The notes beneath the pieces were generated by a model. It was not told where the DNA came from and searched no databases. It saw only the letters and a program-made list of their open reading frames with translations. This document shows positions 6,152 to 12,341 of a DNA stretch of 13,681 nt, piece by piece. Origin of the DNA: Verrucomicrobiota bacterium (GTDB lineage: Bacteria; Verrucomicrobiota; Verrucomicrobiia; Opitutales; UBA953); the NCBI GenBank assembly GCA_005798925.1, contig SYID01000209.1:1-13681 (forward strand), in the 5' to 3' direction. How positions within the stretch are numbered: position 1 is the stretch's first letter; each line of letters starts with the position of its first letter. The translations under genes and the position numbers were made by a program.

Positions 6152-7261
6152 ATGGGCAACATCCACGGCCACAGTTTCCGCATCACGACTTTCGGCGAAA
6201 GCCACGGGCCCGCCCTCGGCGTCGTCATCGACGGCTGCCCTCCCCGCGTGCCCTTCGACGCCGCTTTCCTCCGCGCCGAGCTCGACCGCCGCCGGCCGGG
6301 GCAGAGCGCCTTGACGACCCAGCGCAAAGAAGCCGACGCGCCCGAGGTCCTCTCCGGCGTCTCCGCCGACGGGCTCACCCTCGGCTCGCCCATCGCCATC
6401 GTCATCCGCAACGGCGACCAGCGCCCCCAGGCCTACGCGGAGATGAAGGCCGCCTACCGCCCGTCGCACGCCGATTTCACCTACGACGCCAAGTACGGCA
6501 TCCGCGCCGTCGAAGGCGGCGGCCGCTCCTCGGCCCGCGAGACCGCCGCGCGCGTCGCCGCCGGCGCCGTCGCGAAGACGGTGCTGAAGCACGCCTGCGG
6601 CGCCCGCATCATCGCCTGGGTCGAGAGCGTCGGCGACGTCCGCATGCCCGCGGCCGCCAAGGCGCCCACGCTGAAGCAGGTCGAGGCCACGCCCACGCGC
6701 TGCCCCCACCCCGCCACGGCCGCGCAGATCGACGCGCTCATCCGCGCCGCCCGCGCCGACGGCGATTCGGTCGGCGGCGTGATCTGCTGCGTCATCGAGA
6801 ACCTCCCGGCCGGCCTCGGCTCGCCGGTCTTCGACCGTTTCGAGGCCGACCTCGCCAAAGCCATGCTCTCGCTCCCCGCGACCAAGGGCTTCGAGATCGG
6901 CAGCGGCTTCGCGGGCACCCTGCTGCGCGGCAGCGCGCATAACGACGCCTTCGTCCGCCAAGGCGGCCGCATCCGCACCGCCACCAACCGCTCCGGCGGC
7001 ACGCAGGGCGGCATCACGAACGGCGAGGACGTCGTCTTCCGCATCGCCTTCAAGCCCACCGCGACCGTGCTCCGCCCCCAGCGGACCGTCCGCCCCGACG
7101 GCCGCGCGACCGAACTGAGCGCCAAGGGCCGTCACGACCCGTGCGTGCTCCCGCGCGCGGTCCCCATCGTCGAAGCCATGGCCGCGCTGGTGGCCGTCGA
7201 TCACTGGATCCGCGACCGCGGCCAGAACGCCCCCTTCGGACGCTGCGGACGCAAGGCATGA
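6152..7261 (+). CDS. aroC: AroC, chorismate synthase
   Basis: Catalyses the last shikimate-pathway step, anti-1,4-elimination of phosphate from 5-enolpyruvylshikimate-3-phosphate to give chorismate; it needs reduced FMN. The 369-residue product has the family signatures in order: FGESHG at 14-19, RRRPGQ at 46-51, the RSSARETAARVAAGAVAK block at 125-142, FEIGSGFA at 247-254, NRSGGTQGGITNG at 279-291, and GRHDPCVLPRAVPIVEAM at 326-343. The length is usual for bacterial AroC. The ATG at 6152 gives the canonical MGN-x-x-G start. No Shine-Dalgarno site is seen; the leader is T-rich because it follows the terminator at 6101-6138. The stop overlaps the next gene in an ATGA junction, so the two are probably translated together. 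Confidence 0.98.
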   Translation: MGNIHGHSFRITTFGESHGPALGVVIDGCPPRVPFDAAFLRAELDRRRPGQSALTTQRKEADAPEVLSGVSADGLTLGSPIAIVIRNGDQRPQAYAEMKAAYRPSHADFTYDAKYGIRAVEGGGRSSARETAARVAAGAVAKTVLKHACGARIIAWVESVGDVRMPAAAKAPTLKQVEATPTRCPHPATAAQIDALIRAARADGDSVGGVICCVIENLPAGLGSPVFDRFEADLAKAMLSLPATKGFEIGSGFAGTLLRGSAHNDAFVRQGGRIRTATNRSGGTQGGITNGEDVVFRIAFKPTATVLRPQRTVRPDGRATELSAKGRHDPCVLPRAVPIVEAMAALVAVDHWIRDRGQNAPFGRCGRKA

Positions 7262-7989
7262 CGCCGCTCGTCATCATCCTCGGCCCGGCGGGCGCCGGCC
7301 GCGCCGACCTGGTCCGCGAACTCGTCGCCAACGCCTGGCCCGAAGGCCGCCGCGTCCGCGTGCTCCGCGAGGCCCGCGAAGGCGGCGAACCCGCCGACCA
7401 GTGGCGCTTCGAGGGCGGCCAGGCGCTCGTCCCCGCTCCGGGCGACGAGGACGCCGCCATCCTCGTGACCCACGGCGCCCTCCACGTCATCGACCAGCTG
7501 GAGGCGCTCCACCGCGCGCTCCGGCCGATGCAGCCCGACGCCGTCTGGCGCGTGGCCCGCATCCTCACGGTCGTCGACTGCCCCCTCGCGATGCGCCACA
7601 AGGCCGTCGAGGAATGGTATCGCCCGTGCGTGCATTTCTCCGACGCGGTCGTGATCAACCGCCGCTGGGAGGTGCCCGGGCAGTGGGTCAGCAAGTTCCT
7701 CGAGCCCTACGAGAAGGAATTCTACCCGTGCCTGTTCGTCAACCTGACCAAGGCCGGCGCCCTCGCCAACCCCCCCGCGGTCATCGACGGCGAGCCGCTG
7801 CGCCTGACGCACATCTTCGACGACATCGACGCGGTCGACGAGATGGAGTTCGACGAGGACAACCTGCCCGACGAGCCGTTCGACCTCGTGCGCCAGGTGG
7901 ACAAGTATTTCGCGCGCGACGAACTGGGCCGGCGCAACATCCTCGTGCCCGAGATCGCCGACGTGCTCCGCCGCGAAAGCCGGGCCTGA
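7258..7989 (+). CDS. Unrecognised protein with a degenerate P-loop, possibly a decayed G3E/CobW-type NTPase
   Basis: A 243-residue soluble protein that I do not recognise as a named family. The start at 7258 gives an ATGA overlap with aroC. The N-terminus, VIILGPAGAGRAD (5-17), looks like a Walker A loop in which the essential K is R15 and the following S/T is A16. A Walker B-like ILTVVD lies at 102-107 and SDAVVINRRW at 128-137 sits where G3E GTPases have the D-x-[VI]-x-x-N-K-x-D guanine motif, again with K and D lost. CLFVNLTKAG at 158-167 may be the last strand. The order and spacing resemble G3E proteins (CobW, HypB, UreG), but with nucleotide-contact residues replaced. An acidic stretch follows at 188-208. 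It may be a non-hydrolysing relative; its job is unknown. It converges on the DUF3106-like gene with 4 bp between stops. Confidence 0.75.
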   Translation: MTPLVIILGPAGAGRADLVRELVANAWPEGRRVRVLREAREGGEPADQWRFEGGQALVPAPGDEDAAILVTHGALHVIDQLEALHRALRPMQPDAVWRVARILTVVDCPLAMRHKAVEEWYRPCVHFSDAVVINRRWEVPGQWVSKFLEPYEKEFYPCLFVNLTKAGALANPPAVIDGEPLRLTHIFDDIDAVDEMEFDEDNLPDEPFDLVRQVDKYFARDELGRRNILVPEIADVLRRESRA

Positions 7990-7993
7990 GCGC

Positions 7994-8536
7994 CTACTGC
8001 TTCGGAACGGCCGGCCCGCCGTCGGGGGCCTTGCCGTCCGGGGACTTGCGCCGCTTGGGTTCGCCGGGCTTGGCTTCGCCGGGCTTGCCGCGCTCCTTGG
8101 CCAGCTCGGGTCCGTAGCGCTCGGTCAGCTGGCGGACGAACTCCATCCGCTCCTCGGGCGTGAGCGCGTGCAGGCGCGCGCGCTCGGCCTTGGCCTCGGC
8201 CTGGCTCAGCTTCTTGAGATGATGCTCGAGCACGCGCGCGCCGAAACCGCCGCGTTCGCGCATCTCCTTCATGAGCTGATGACGCTCCTCGGGCGTGGCG
8301 CCCTCGAAACGCACGAGGTTGGCCGCGAACTCGCGGCGCGATTCCGGCGTCATGCGCTCGATCTTCTCGATCGACGCGCGCATGCGGGCCAGGCGCTCGG
8401 GCGGGAGCTCGAGGATCTTCCGGATGGCCTGGATTTCCTCGATGGTGGGTTCGCCTTCGGGCGGCCGGCCCGGCGCCGGCTGGGCGACCGCGAGCACGGC
8501 GGCCATGAGGGCGGACGACAGGAGCAAGGCGCGCAT
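7994..8536 (-). CDS. Secreted helical protein, DUF3106/Spy-like
   Basis: A 180-residue exported protein. It begins with a signal peptide (MRALLLSSALMAAVLAVAQ, probable cleavage near 18-20). The mature part is charged and almost wholly helical, with four degenerate copies of a [LMA]-[TP]-P-E-x-R pattern at about 44, 62, 80 and 125. This is the style of DUF3106 and of Spy/CpxP/CnrX-like LTxxQ periplasmic proteins, which chaperone proteins or sense metals and envelope stress. The C-terminus (about 150-180) is a low-complexity K/P/G/E tail with KPGE repeats. It starts 2 nt after the putative anti-sigma stop, so it is very likely the last gene of the sigma operon and may act with the anti-sigma factor in the periplasm; that role is inferred from position. 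Confidence 0.78.
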   Translation of the reverse strand: MRALLLSSALMAAVLAVAQPAPGRPPEGEPTIEEIQAIRKILELPPERLARMRASIEKIERMTPESRREFAANLVRFEGATPEERHQLMKEMRERGGFGARVLEHHLKKLSQAEAKAERARLHALTPEERMEFVRQLTERYGPELAKERGKPGEAKPGEPKRRKSPDGKAPDGGPAVPKQ

Positions 8537-8538
8537 GA

Positions 8539-8901
8539 TCAGGAACCCGCGGGGGCGAGGACGTCGACGACGCCGGGCTGGTCGGCCACTGGCGAAAGGA
8601 GGCGCAGGTCGTCCGCGGCGCCGAGCAGATCGGCGATCTGGGCGGACTCGTCGCGGGCGACGAGCTCCCAGACCTGCCGGTTGAGGGTCTCTTCGGAGGG
8701 CGCCGACAGCGTCAGGGCGGCCACCAGGCAGGCGGCCGCGGCGGCGGCCGCCGAGCTCCAGCGGACGACGAGGCGACGGCGGCGGTCGGCGCGGACGGCC
8801 GACACGACCCGCTCGGCGAAGCCGGGCACGACGACGGCGCGGTCGCGGGCCAGGGTCTCGGCGAGCTCCCGGTCGAAAGGCGTGCGTTGAGGGTCGTTCA
8901 T
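8539..8901 (-). CDS. Putative single-pass anti-sigma factor
   Basis: A 120-residue protein directly downstream of an ECF sigma gene. It has a cytoplasmic N-terminal part of about 47 residues rich in charged residues, one very alanine-rich membrane segment at about 48-66, and a short periplasmic tail. This is the usual shape of a membrane anti-sigma factor, but no zinc-binding HxxxCxxC motif is present and no family motif is recognised, so the call rests on topology and position. The ATG at 8901 is chosen; an upstream in-frame GTG at 8931 would add ten residues. The start codon lies at the foot of an 8 bp inverted repeat (8901-8908 with 8923-8930), which may limit its translation. It lies 48 nt after the sigma stop. 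Confidence 0.72.
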   Translation of the reverse strand: MNDPQRTPFDRELAETLARDRAVVVPGFAERVVSAVRADRRRRLVVRWSSAAAAAAACLVAALTLSAPSEETLNRQVWELVARDESAQIADLLGAADDLRLLSPVADQPGVVDVLAPAGS

Positions 8902-8930
8902 GGTCGGTTCATGAGGTGAAACACCGACCA
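8901..8930 (-). promoter_or_regulatory. Inverted repeat at the anti-sigma start codon
   Basis: On the minus strand TGGTCGGT (8930-8923) pairs with ACCGACCA (8908-8901), a perfect 8 bp stem with a 14 nt loop. The last paired base is the A of the anti-sigma ATG. In mRNA it would sequester the initiation region. It could set the sigma to anti-sigma ratio, or be a weak processing or attenuation signal; no T tract follows, so it is not an ordinary terminator. Confidence 0.45.
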
Positions 8931-8949
8931 CGGAGGCAAGTTGCAGGGT

Positions 8950-9522
8950 TCATGCGTCGGGATGGAAATCTTTCATGAGTTCGCGGAGCCGGGCGCGGGC
9001 GCGGTGGATCCAGGTCTTCACCGAGGAGACGGGCGCGCCCATGATGACGGCGATATCCTCATAAGGCAGCTCCTGCTGGACGACCAGGAGGATGGCCGTG
9101 CGCTGCTCGTCAGGCAGCTGGGCGACGGCCCGACGGAACGCCTCATCGAGTTCCGCCACCCGCCGGGCGGACTGCTGGGAGTGGTCGCCGGGCTCGGCGG
9201 CGAACTCCAGCGCGGTCGTGGGCTTGCGCCCCCGGCGGCGCCACTCGTTGAGCACGAGGTTATGGGCGATATGGATGAGGAAGGTGGTGAGCTTGGCTTC
9301 GGGCCGCCAACGGCCGGCGGCGCGATGCAGGCGAATGAAGACCTCCATCGCCAGCTCCTCGGCCGTCGCCTGCGAGCCGACCTCTCCCCGCAGGTAGCCG
9401 ACCAGACGGGCATGATGCCGGTGCACCAGCAGACGCAGGGCGTCGTCGTCGCCCGAGGCGACCAAGGCCATCAGCCGCTTGTCGTCCTCGTCGTCGGGGA
9501 GCGTGGGCTCTTCCTGGGACAT
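8950..9522 (-). CDS. ECF-type RNA polymerase sigma factor
   Basis: A 190-residue sigma-70 family protein of the extracytoplasmic function type. Region 2 covers about residues 25-98: ALRLLVHRHHARLVGYL, then AEELAMEVFIRLHR, and the -10 recognition segment FLIHIAHNLVLNEWRRR at 81-97. A linker follows, and region 4 covers about 128-184, with the helix-turn-helix in YEDIAVIMGAPVSSVKTWIH (154-173) and the typical RARARLRELM end. Region 3 is absent, as in ECF factors. It lies 30 bp after holB on the same strand, so it may be read from the tmk-holB transcript, from its own promoter, or both. A GGAG lies 11 nt before the ATG. Downstream are a putative membrane anti-sigma factor and a secreted helical protein, suggesting a response to an envelope signal. 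I cannot assign its ECF subgroup. Confidence 0.93.
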   Translation of the reverse strand: MSQEEPTLPDDEDDKRLMALVASGDDDALRLLVHRHHARLVGYLRGEVGSQATAEELAMEVFIRLHRAAGRWRPEAKLTTFLIHIAHNLVLNEWRRRGRKPTTALEFAAEPGDHSQQSARRVAELDEAFRRAVAQLPDEQRTAILLVVQQELPYEDIAVIMGAPVSSVKTWIHRARARLRELMKDFHPDA

Positions 9523-9552
9523 CGGTGCTGGAACTCCGGGAAAGAGGTGAAG

Positions 9553-10488
9553 TTACGCCGGACGCGACCGCGCGGCGAAAGTCCGCAAGGTGCGGAGCAG
9601 GAACTGTTCCAGGGCGGCCAACGCCTGGTAATTGAGTTCCATGCGGGCCCGGGCCTCCTCCAGATGCCCGACCGTGGCGGCGACCTGCCCGGCGCAGTCG
9701 GGGTGGGCGCGGCCGATGAGACGGAGTTTCTCCTCGACCGAGACGAGCATGCGCGCGCGGACGCCGCGGGTGATCGTCGCCACATGCGCCTTTTCGGCCG
9801 CCTCCTGGTCGTCGTCGCTGACGGGCGGAGGAGGCGCCGCCTGCAGGGCCTCCTCGACGAAGAGGTCGAGCAGCACTTCGAAGCGGGCGCACAGGGCGTA
9901 GAGCGGGATGAAGACCTCCGACACGCGGGCGTTCGGCGACGCGGGCCCCTTGACCATGCGCGTGAGCAGCTTGTCCATCTCCCGGAGCCAGTCGGCCCAG
10001 GAGGCGTCGGCCAGCGGCGGGGCTTCCCCGGCGACATGGAACCGCATGCAGCGGCTGAGGATCGTCGGCAGCATGCGGTAGTAATGGGTCGTCTGCAGGA
10101 TGAGCAGCGTGCCGGGCGGCGGCTCCTCCAGCGTCTTGAGCAGGCAGTTGGCGGCCGTGGCGTTGAGGCGGTCGGTCTCGTGGATCAGGACCACGCGCCG
10201 GCCGGTGACGGAACTCAGGCCGAGCGAGGCGACGACCTGCTGGGCGGCCTCGACGTTGATGATGCGCGAAAGGCCCGCCGGGCGCAGGACGCGGCAGTCC
10301 GGATGCGCCAGCGGCGCGGCGTCGCCGAGGTGCCTCGCGGCGAGCTCTTCGGCGACGCGGGCGAGGACGGCCCCGTCGGCGCCGGTGATCAGGACGGCGT
10401 GCGGCATGCGTTCCTCGGCGCGGGCACGCGCGAGGACCTTGAGGACCGGAAGGTCCGCGAGGTCAGCGGAAGCGACGGGCGATCTCAT
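9553..10488 (-). CDS. holB: HolB, DNA polymerase III subunit delta'
   Basis: Clamp-loader subunit that helps load the beta clamp during replication. The 311-residue product shows the delta' pattern: an N-terminal MPHAVLITGADG (28-39) with a non-catalytic P-loop lacking GKT, HPD at 62-64, a VVLIHETDRLNATAANCLLKTLEEPPPGTLLIL core at about 99-131 (the N-x-LLK-x-LEEPP signature), and ILSRCMRF at 143-150 with the clamp-loader SRC motif. The cysteine cluster of the usual zinc module (CxxCxxC before HPD) is missing. The start at 10488 overlaps the end of tmk by 26 bp; the frame is open further upstream but is only the shadow of tmk. Neighbourhood with tmk is the common bacterial order. The C-terminal third is weakly conserved and helical. 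Confidence 0.92.
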   Translation of the reverse strand: MRSPVASADLADLPVLKVLARARAEERMPHAVLITGADGAVLARVAEELAARHLGDAAPLAHPDCRVLRPAGLSRIINVEAAQQVVASLGLSSVTGRRVVLIHETDRLNATAANCLLKTLEEPPPGTLLILQTTHYYRMLPTILSRCMRFHVAGEAPPLADASWADWLREMDKLLTRMVKGPASPNARVSEVFIPLYALCARFEVLLDLFVEEALQAAPPPPVSDDDQEAAEKAHVATITRGVRARMLVSVEEKLRLIGRAHPDCAGQVAATVGHLEEARARMELNYQALAALEQFLLRTLRTFAARSRPA

Positions 10489-11092
10489 GCCAGATATCCG
10501 CCGCGACGGCGTCGGGGGGGCGGGCGGCGTCGACGACGAGGAACCGGCCGGGCTCCTCGCGCGCGAGCTGATGATAAAGATCCCGGACGGCGCGATGGAA
10601 GGCGTCGCCGAGGATCTCGAAGCGATCGGCCTGACCCCGGTCGCGGACCGCGGCGCGACCCAGTCCCTTGGCCGGTTCCAGGTCGAGCAACACGGTGAGG
10701 TCGGGCCGCAACGGCCCGCAGGCGAGGCGGTTGGCGGATTCGACGAGCGCGCGGTCAAGGCCGCGGCCGCCGGACTGATAGGCCACCGTGGAATCGACGA
10801 ACCGGTCGCAGAGCACGACCTCGCCCGCCGCGAGGGCCGGGGCGATGACCTCGGCGACGAGCTGCGCCCGGCAGGCCGCGAACAACAACGCCTCGGCGGC
10901 GGGGGCGATGGCGGCGCCAGGCTGCTTGAGCACCTCGCGCATCCGTTCGCCGAAGGCGGTGCCGCCCGGCTCGCGCAGCCCGCGCACGACCGAACCCGAG
11001 GCGGTCAGCTGCTCGGCGAGGCGGCGGAGCTGCGTCGACTTGCCGGCCCCTTCCCCGCCTTCGAACGTGATGAATTTGCCCGCGATCGGCAT
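10463..11092 (-). CDS. tmk: Tmk, thymidylate kinase
   Basis: Phosphorylates dTMP to dTDP with ATP, supplying dTTP for replication. The 209-residue product has the P-loop FEGGEGAGKSTQ at 10-21, REPGGT at 40-45 for dTMP binding, DRFVDSTVAYQSGGRG at 96-111 with the DR(F/Y) motif, and a lid region DRGQADRFE at 151-159. The arginine after the P-loop lysine expected in the type I group is absent and the lid carries basic residues, as in type II enzymes. The ATG at 11092 starts the typical KFITFEG core; the frame is open to 11161 but that extension is not family-like. A GCCGCC/GGCGGC hairpin (11093-11098 with 11107-11112) lies immediately before the start codon. No clear promoter is seen in the roughly 55 bp after the upstream terminator. 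Confidence 0.96.
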   Translation of the reverse strand: MPIAGKFITFEGGEGAGKSTQLRRLAEQLTASGSVVRGLREPGGTAFGERMREVLKQPGAAIAPAAEALLFAACRAQLVAEVIAPALAAGEVVLCDRFVDSTVAYQSGGRGLDRALVESANRLACGPLRPDLTVLLDLEPAKGLGRAAVRDRGQADRFEILGDAFHRAVRDLYHQLAREEPGRFLVVDAARPPDAVAADIWHEIARRFR

Positions 11093-11146
11093 GCCGCCAA
11101 GATGCCGGCGGCGTCCTTCATGGCGAGCGAGGAAATCCGGGGCGCG

Positions 11147-11173
11147 AAAAAGGCCCGGCATACGCCGGGCCTT
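11147..11173 (-). terminator. Intrinsic terminator after the FecR-domain gene
   Basis: AAGGCCCGGC at 11173-11164 (minus strand) pairs with GCCGGGCCTT at 11159-11150 around a 4 nt loop, a perfect 10 bp stem, and the minus strand continues TTTTT down to 11147. It ends the FecR-domain transcript about 25 nt after its stop codon and separates it from tmk. Confidence 0.9.
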
Positions 11174-11195
11174 CTCGATGAGATGATCGGCTGCT

Positions 11196-12227
11196 TCAAC
11201 CGCCCGTGGGAGTCGGATTGAGCTGCTTCATCTCGACCGATCGGTTGACGTTGTCGTAGATCTTCTTGAGGCTTTCGTCGTAGGTCGTGCCGCCTCCGCC
11301 GTTGCTCAGGGTCATGGGAGCGTCCGGAGAGGAAACCTTGGCGATGGGCTTCTTTTCTCCGTCGACGGGTCCGTTGGTGATGTCCCGGCCGTAGGGTTCG
11401 ACGGGCACGGTCGATCCGTTCGGGAAGACGTCTTCCTGCTTGGGGGCGGTCGGCGCCATGGAGCCGATGGTAGTGGGGACTTCCGGAGGAAGTGTCGAGT
11501 ATTTGGTGAGGAACAAAGCGATGTCAGAAAACCATTCCGAGGGAGTCGTGAAGATGTAGCTGCGGATCAACTGCTGGATGCCCTCCTGGATGCGTTTTTG
11601 CAAGATGTTGGCTTCCTCGACGGGTTTAAAAAAGGAAGAAGAATATCCCGGGTCGATCGTCACAAGACCGGTGTTGCCGCCTTCGACGGACGAAACAACG
11701 GACCCGCGCACGCAGGTGACATTTTGTTGGCCGATTCCGTCCTTTACCAGGTACTCGACGATGAAAACAGTGCCGCGGATGCGCGTCAGGCCGACGGGGG
11801 TCTTGACGGTGAAAGTGGACAATGAATTGAGCTTGCGGACCTCGCCAATGATCTTGCCGCGCGTGACCTCGACTTCAGTGACGGAAGGACTCGGATCGGC
11901 TTTGATCTGGCGGTAGGGATCGACGATGGCGGCCGATGGGACCTGACGGAAGGTGCGGACTTCAAGCAGGGTGCCAGGAGTCAGGATAAGCGAAGCCCCG
12001 TTGGAAAAGACCAGCTCCGCAGTCGAGTCAGCCGCGGTCTCGATTCGGTTTCCTTCTTGGAAGACCAAGCCGGCGGTCAGGGGCTTGCGCTGCGACTTGG
12101 CGTCGATGAGGCTGACGTTCCCGGAAGCCTTGCCGACCTGCACATTGCCCATCTGGAGGGCGCCGAAAGACATGAGCGGGAGAAGCGCGATGGCTGCCAT
12201 CCCTAACTGCTTGAAGAAAGAAATCAT
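11196..12227 (-). CDS. Exported FecR-domain protein
   Basis: A 343-residue secreted protein. A signal peptide covers residues 1 to about 23 (hydrophobic MAAIALLPLMSFGA). A FecR-type domain covers about 30-185: GNVSLIDAKSQRKPLTAG, then GNRIETAADSTAELVFSNGA (59-78), GTLLEVRTF (85-93), and KTPVGLTRIRGTVFIVEY (142-159), which is the typical FecR pattern. The C-terminal part (about 240-343) is proline-, glycine- and threonine-rich, low in complexity and probably disordered. FecR itself is an iron-citrate anti-sigma regulator with a membrane segment; this copy has no adjacent FecI or TonB receptor and is wholly exported, so that role is not inferred. The ATG at 12227 is chosen because it starts the signal peptide. 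It has its own promoter and terminator. Its base use is visibly less GC-rich than the dcw genes. Confidence 0.85.
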   Translation of the reverse strand: MISFFKQLGMAAIALLPLMSFGALQMGNVQVGKASGNVSLIDAKSQRKPLTAGLVFQEGNRIETAADSTAELVFSNGASLILTPGTLLEVRTFRQVPSAAIVDPYRQIKADPSPSVTEVEVTRGKIIGEVRKLNSLSTFTVKTPVGLTRIRGTVFIVEYLVKDGIGQQNVTCVRGSVVSSVEGGNTGLVTIDPGYSSSFFKPVEEANILQKRIQEGIQQLIRSYIFTTPSEWFSDIALFLTKYSTLPPEVPTTIGSMAPTAPKQEDVFPNGSTVPVEPYGRDITNGPVDGEKKPIAKVSSPDAPMTLSNGGGGTTYDESLKKIYDNVNRSVEMKQLNPTPTGG

Positions 12228-12249
12228 GAGGGGTCTAAGGGGACTGATT

Positions 12250-12277
12250 AAAATAGGCCGACACCCCGGAGTGGCAA
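12250..12277 (-). promoter_or_regulatory. Putative promoter of the FecR-domain gene
   Basis: On the minus strand TTGCCA (12277-12272, five of six to the -35 consensus), a 16 bp spacer and TATTTT (12255-12250, four of six to the -10 consensus) lie just downstream of the pfp terminator. A transcript would start near 12243 and leave a leader of about 16 nt before the ATG at 12227. Confidence 0.55.
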
Positions 12278-12283
12278 ACACTT

Positions 12284-12314
12284 AAAACAAAAAGCCCCCT
12301 GGGGGCCGGGGGCT
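12284..12314 (-). terminator. Intrinsic terminator after pfp
   Basis: AGCCCCC at 12314-12308 (minus strand) pairs with GGGGGCT at 12299-12293 around an 8 nt loop, followed by TTTTTGTTTT down to 12284. It lies 27 bp after the pfp stop and ends that transcript before the FecR-gene promoter. Confidence 0.9.
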
Positions 12315-12341
12315 CTATCCTTGGACTGGAAACGAGTCGAA

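Noticed and set aside
6137..7204. Long minus-strand open frame opposite aroC
   Set aside because: Antisense to a complete chorismate synthase; composition bias explains the open frame.
8041..8095. Tandem GC-rich direct repeats
   Set aside because: They encode the KPGE low-complexity tail of the DUF3106-like protein; no need for a mobile or CRISPR explanation.
8537..8949. Zinc-binding (ZAS) anti-sigma factor
   Set aside because: The product has a single cysteine and no HxxxCxxC motif, so only a generic membrane anti-sigma call is supported.
8913..9551. TTCACCTC (minus strand) upstream of both the sigma gene (9551-9544) and the anti-sigma gene (8920-8913)
   Set aside because: An 8-mer found twice in 13.7 kb of biased sequence is compatible with chance, and the copies lie at different distances from the starts.
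8941..10698. Long plus-strand open frame opposite the sigma, holB and tmk genes
   Set aside because: Antisense to three genes with clear domain motifs; the translation is low in complexity and no protein family is visible.
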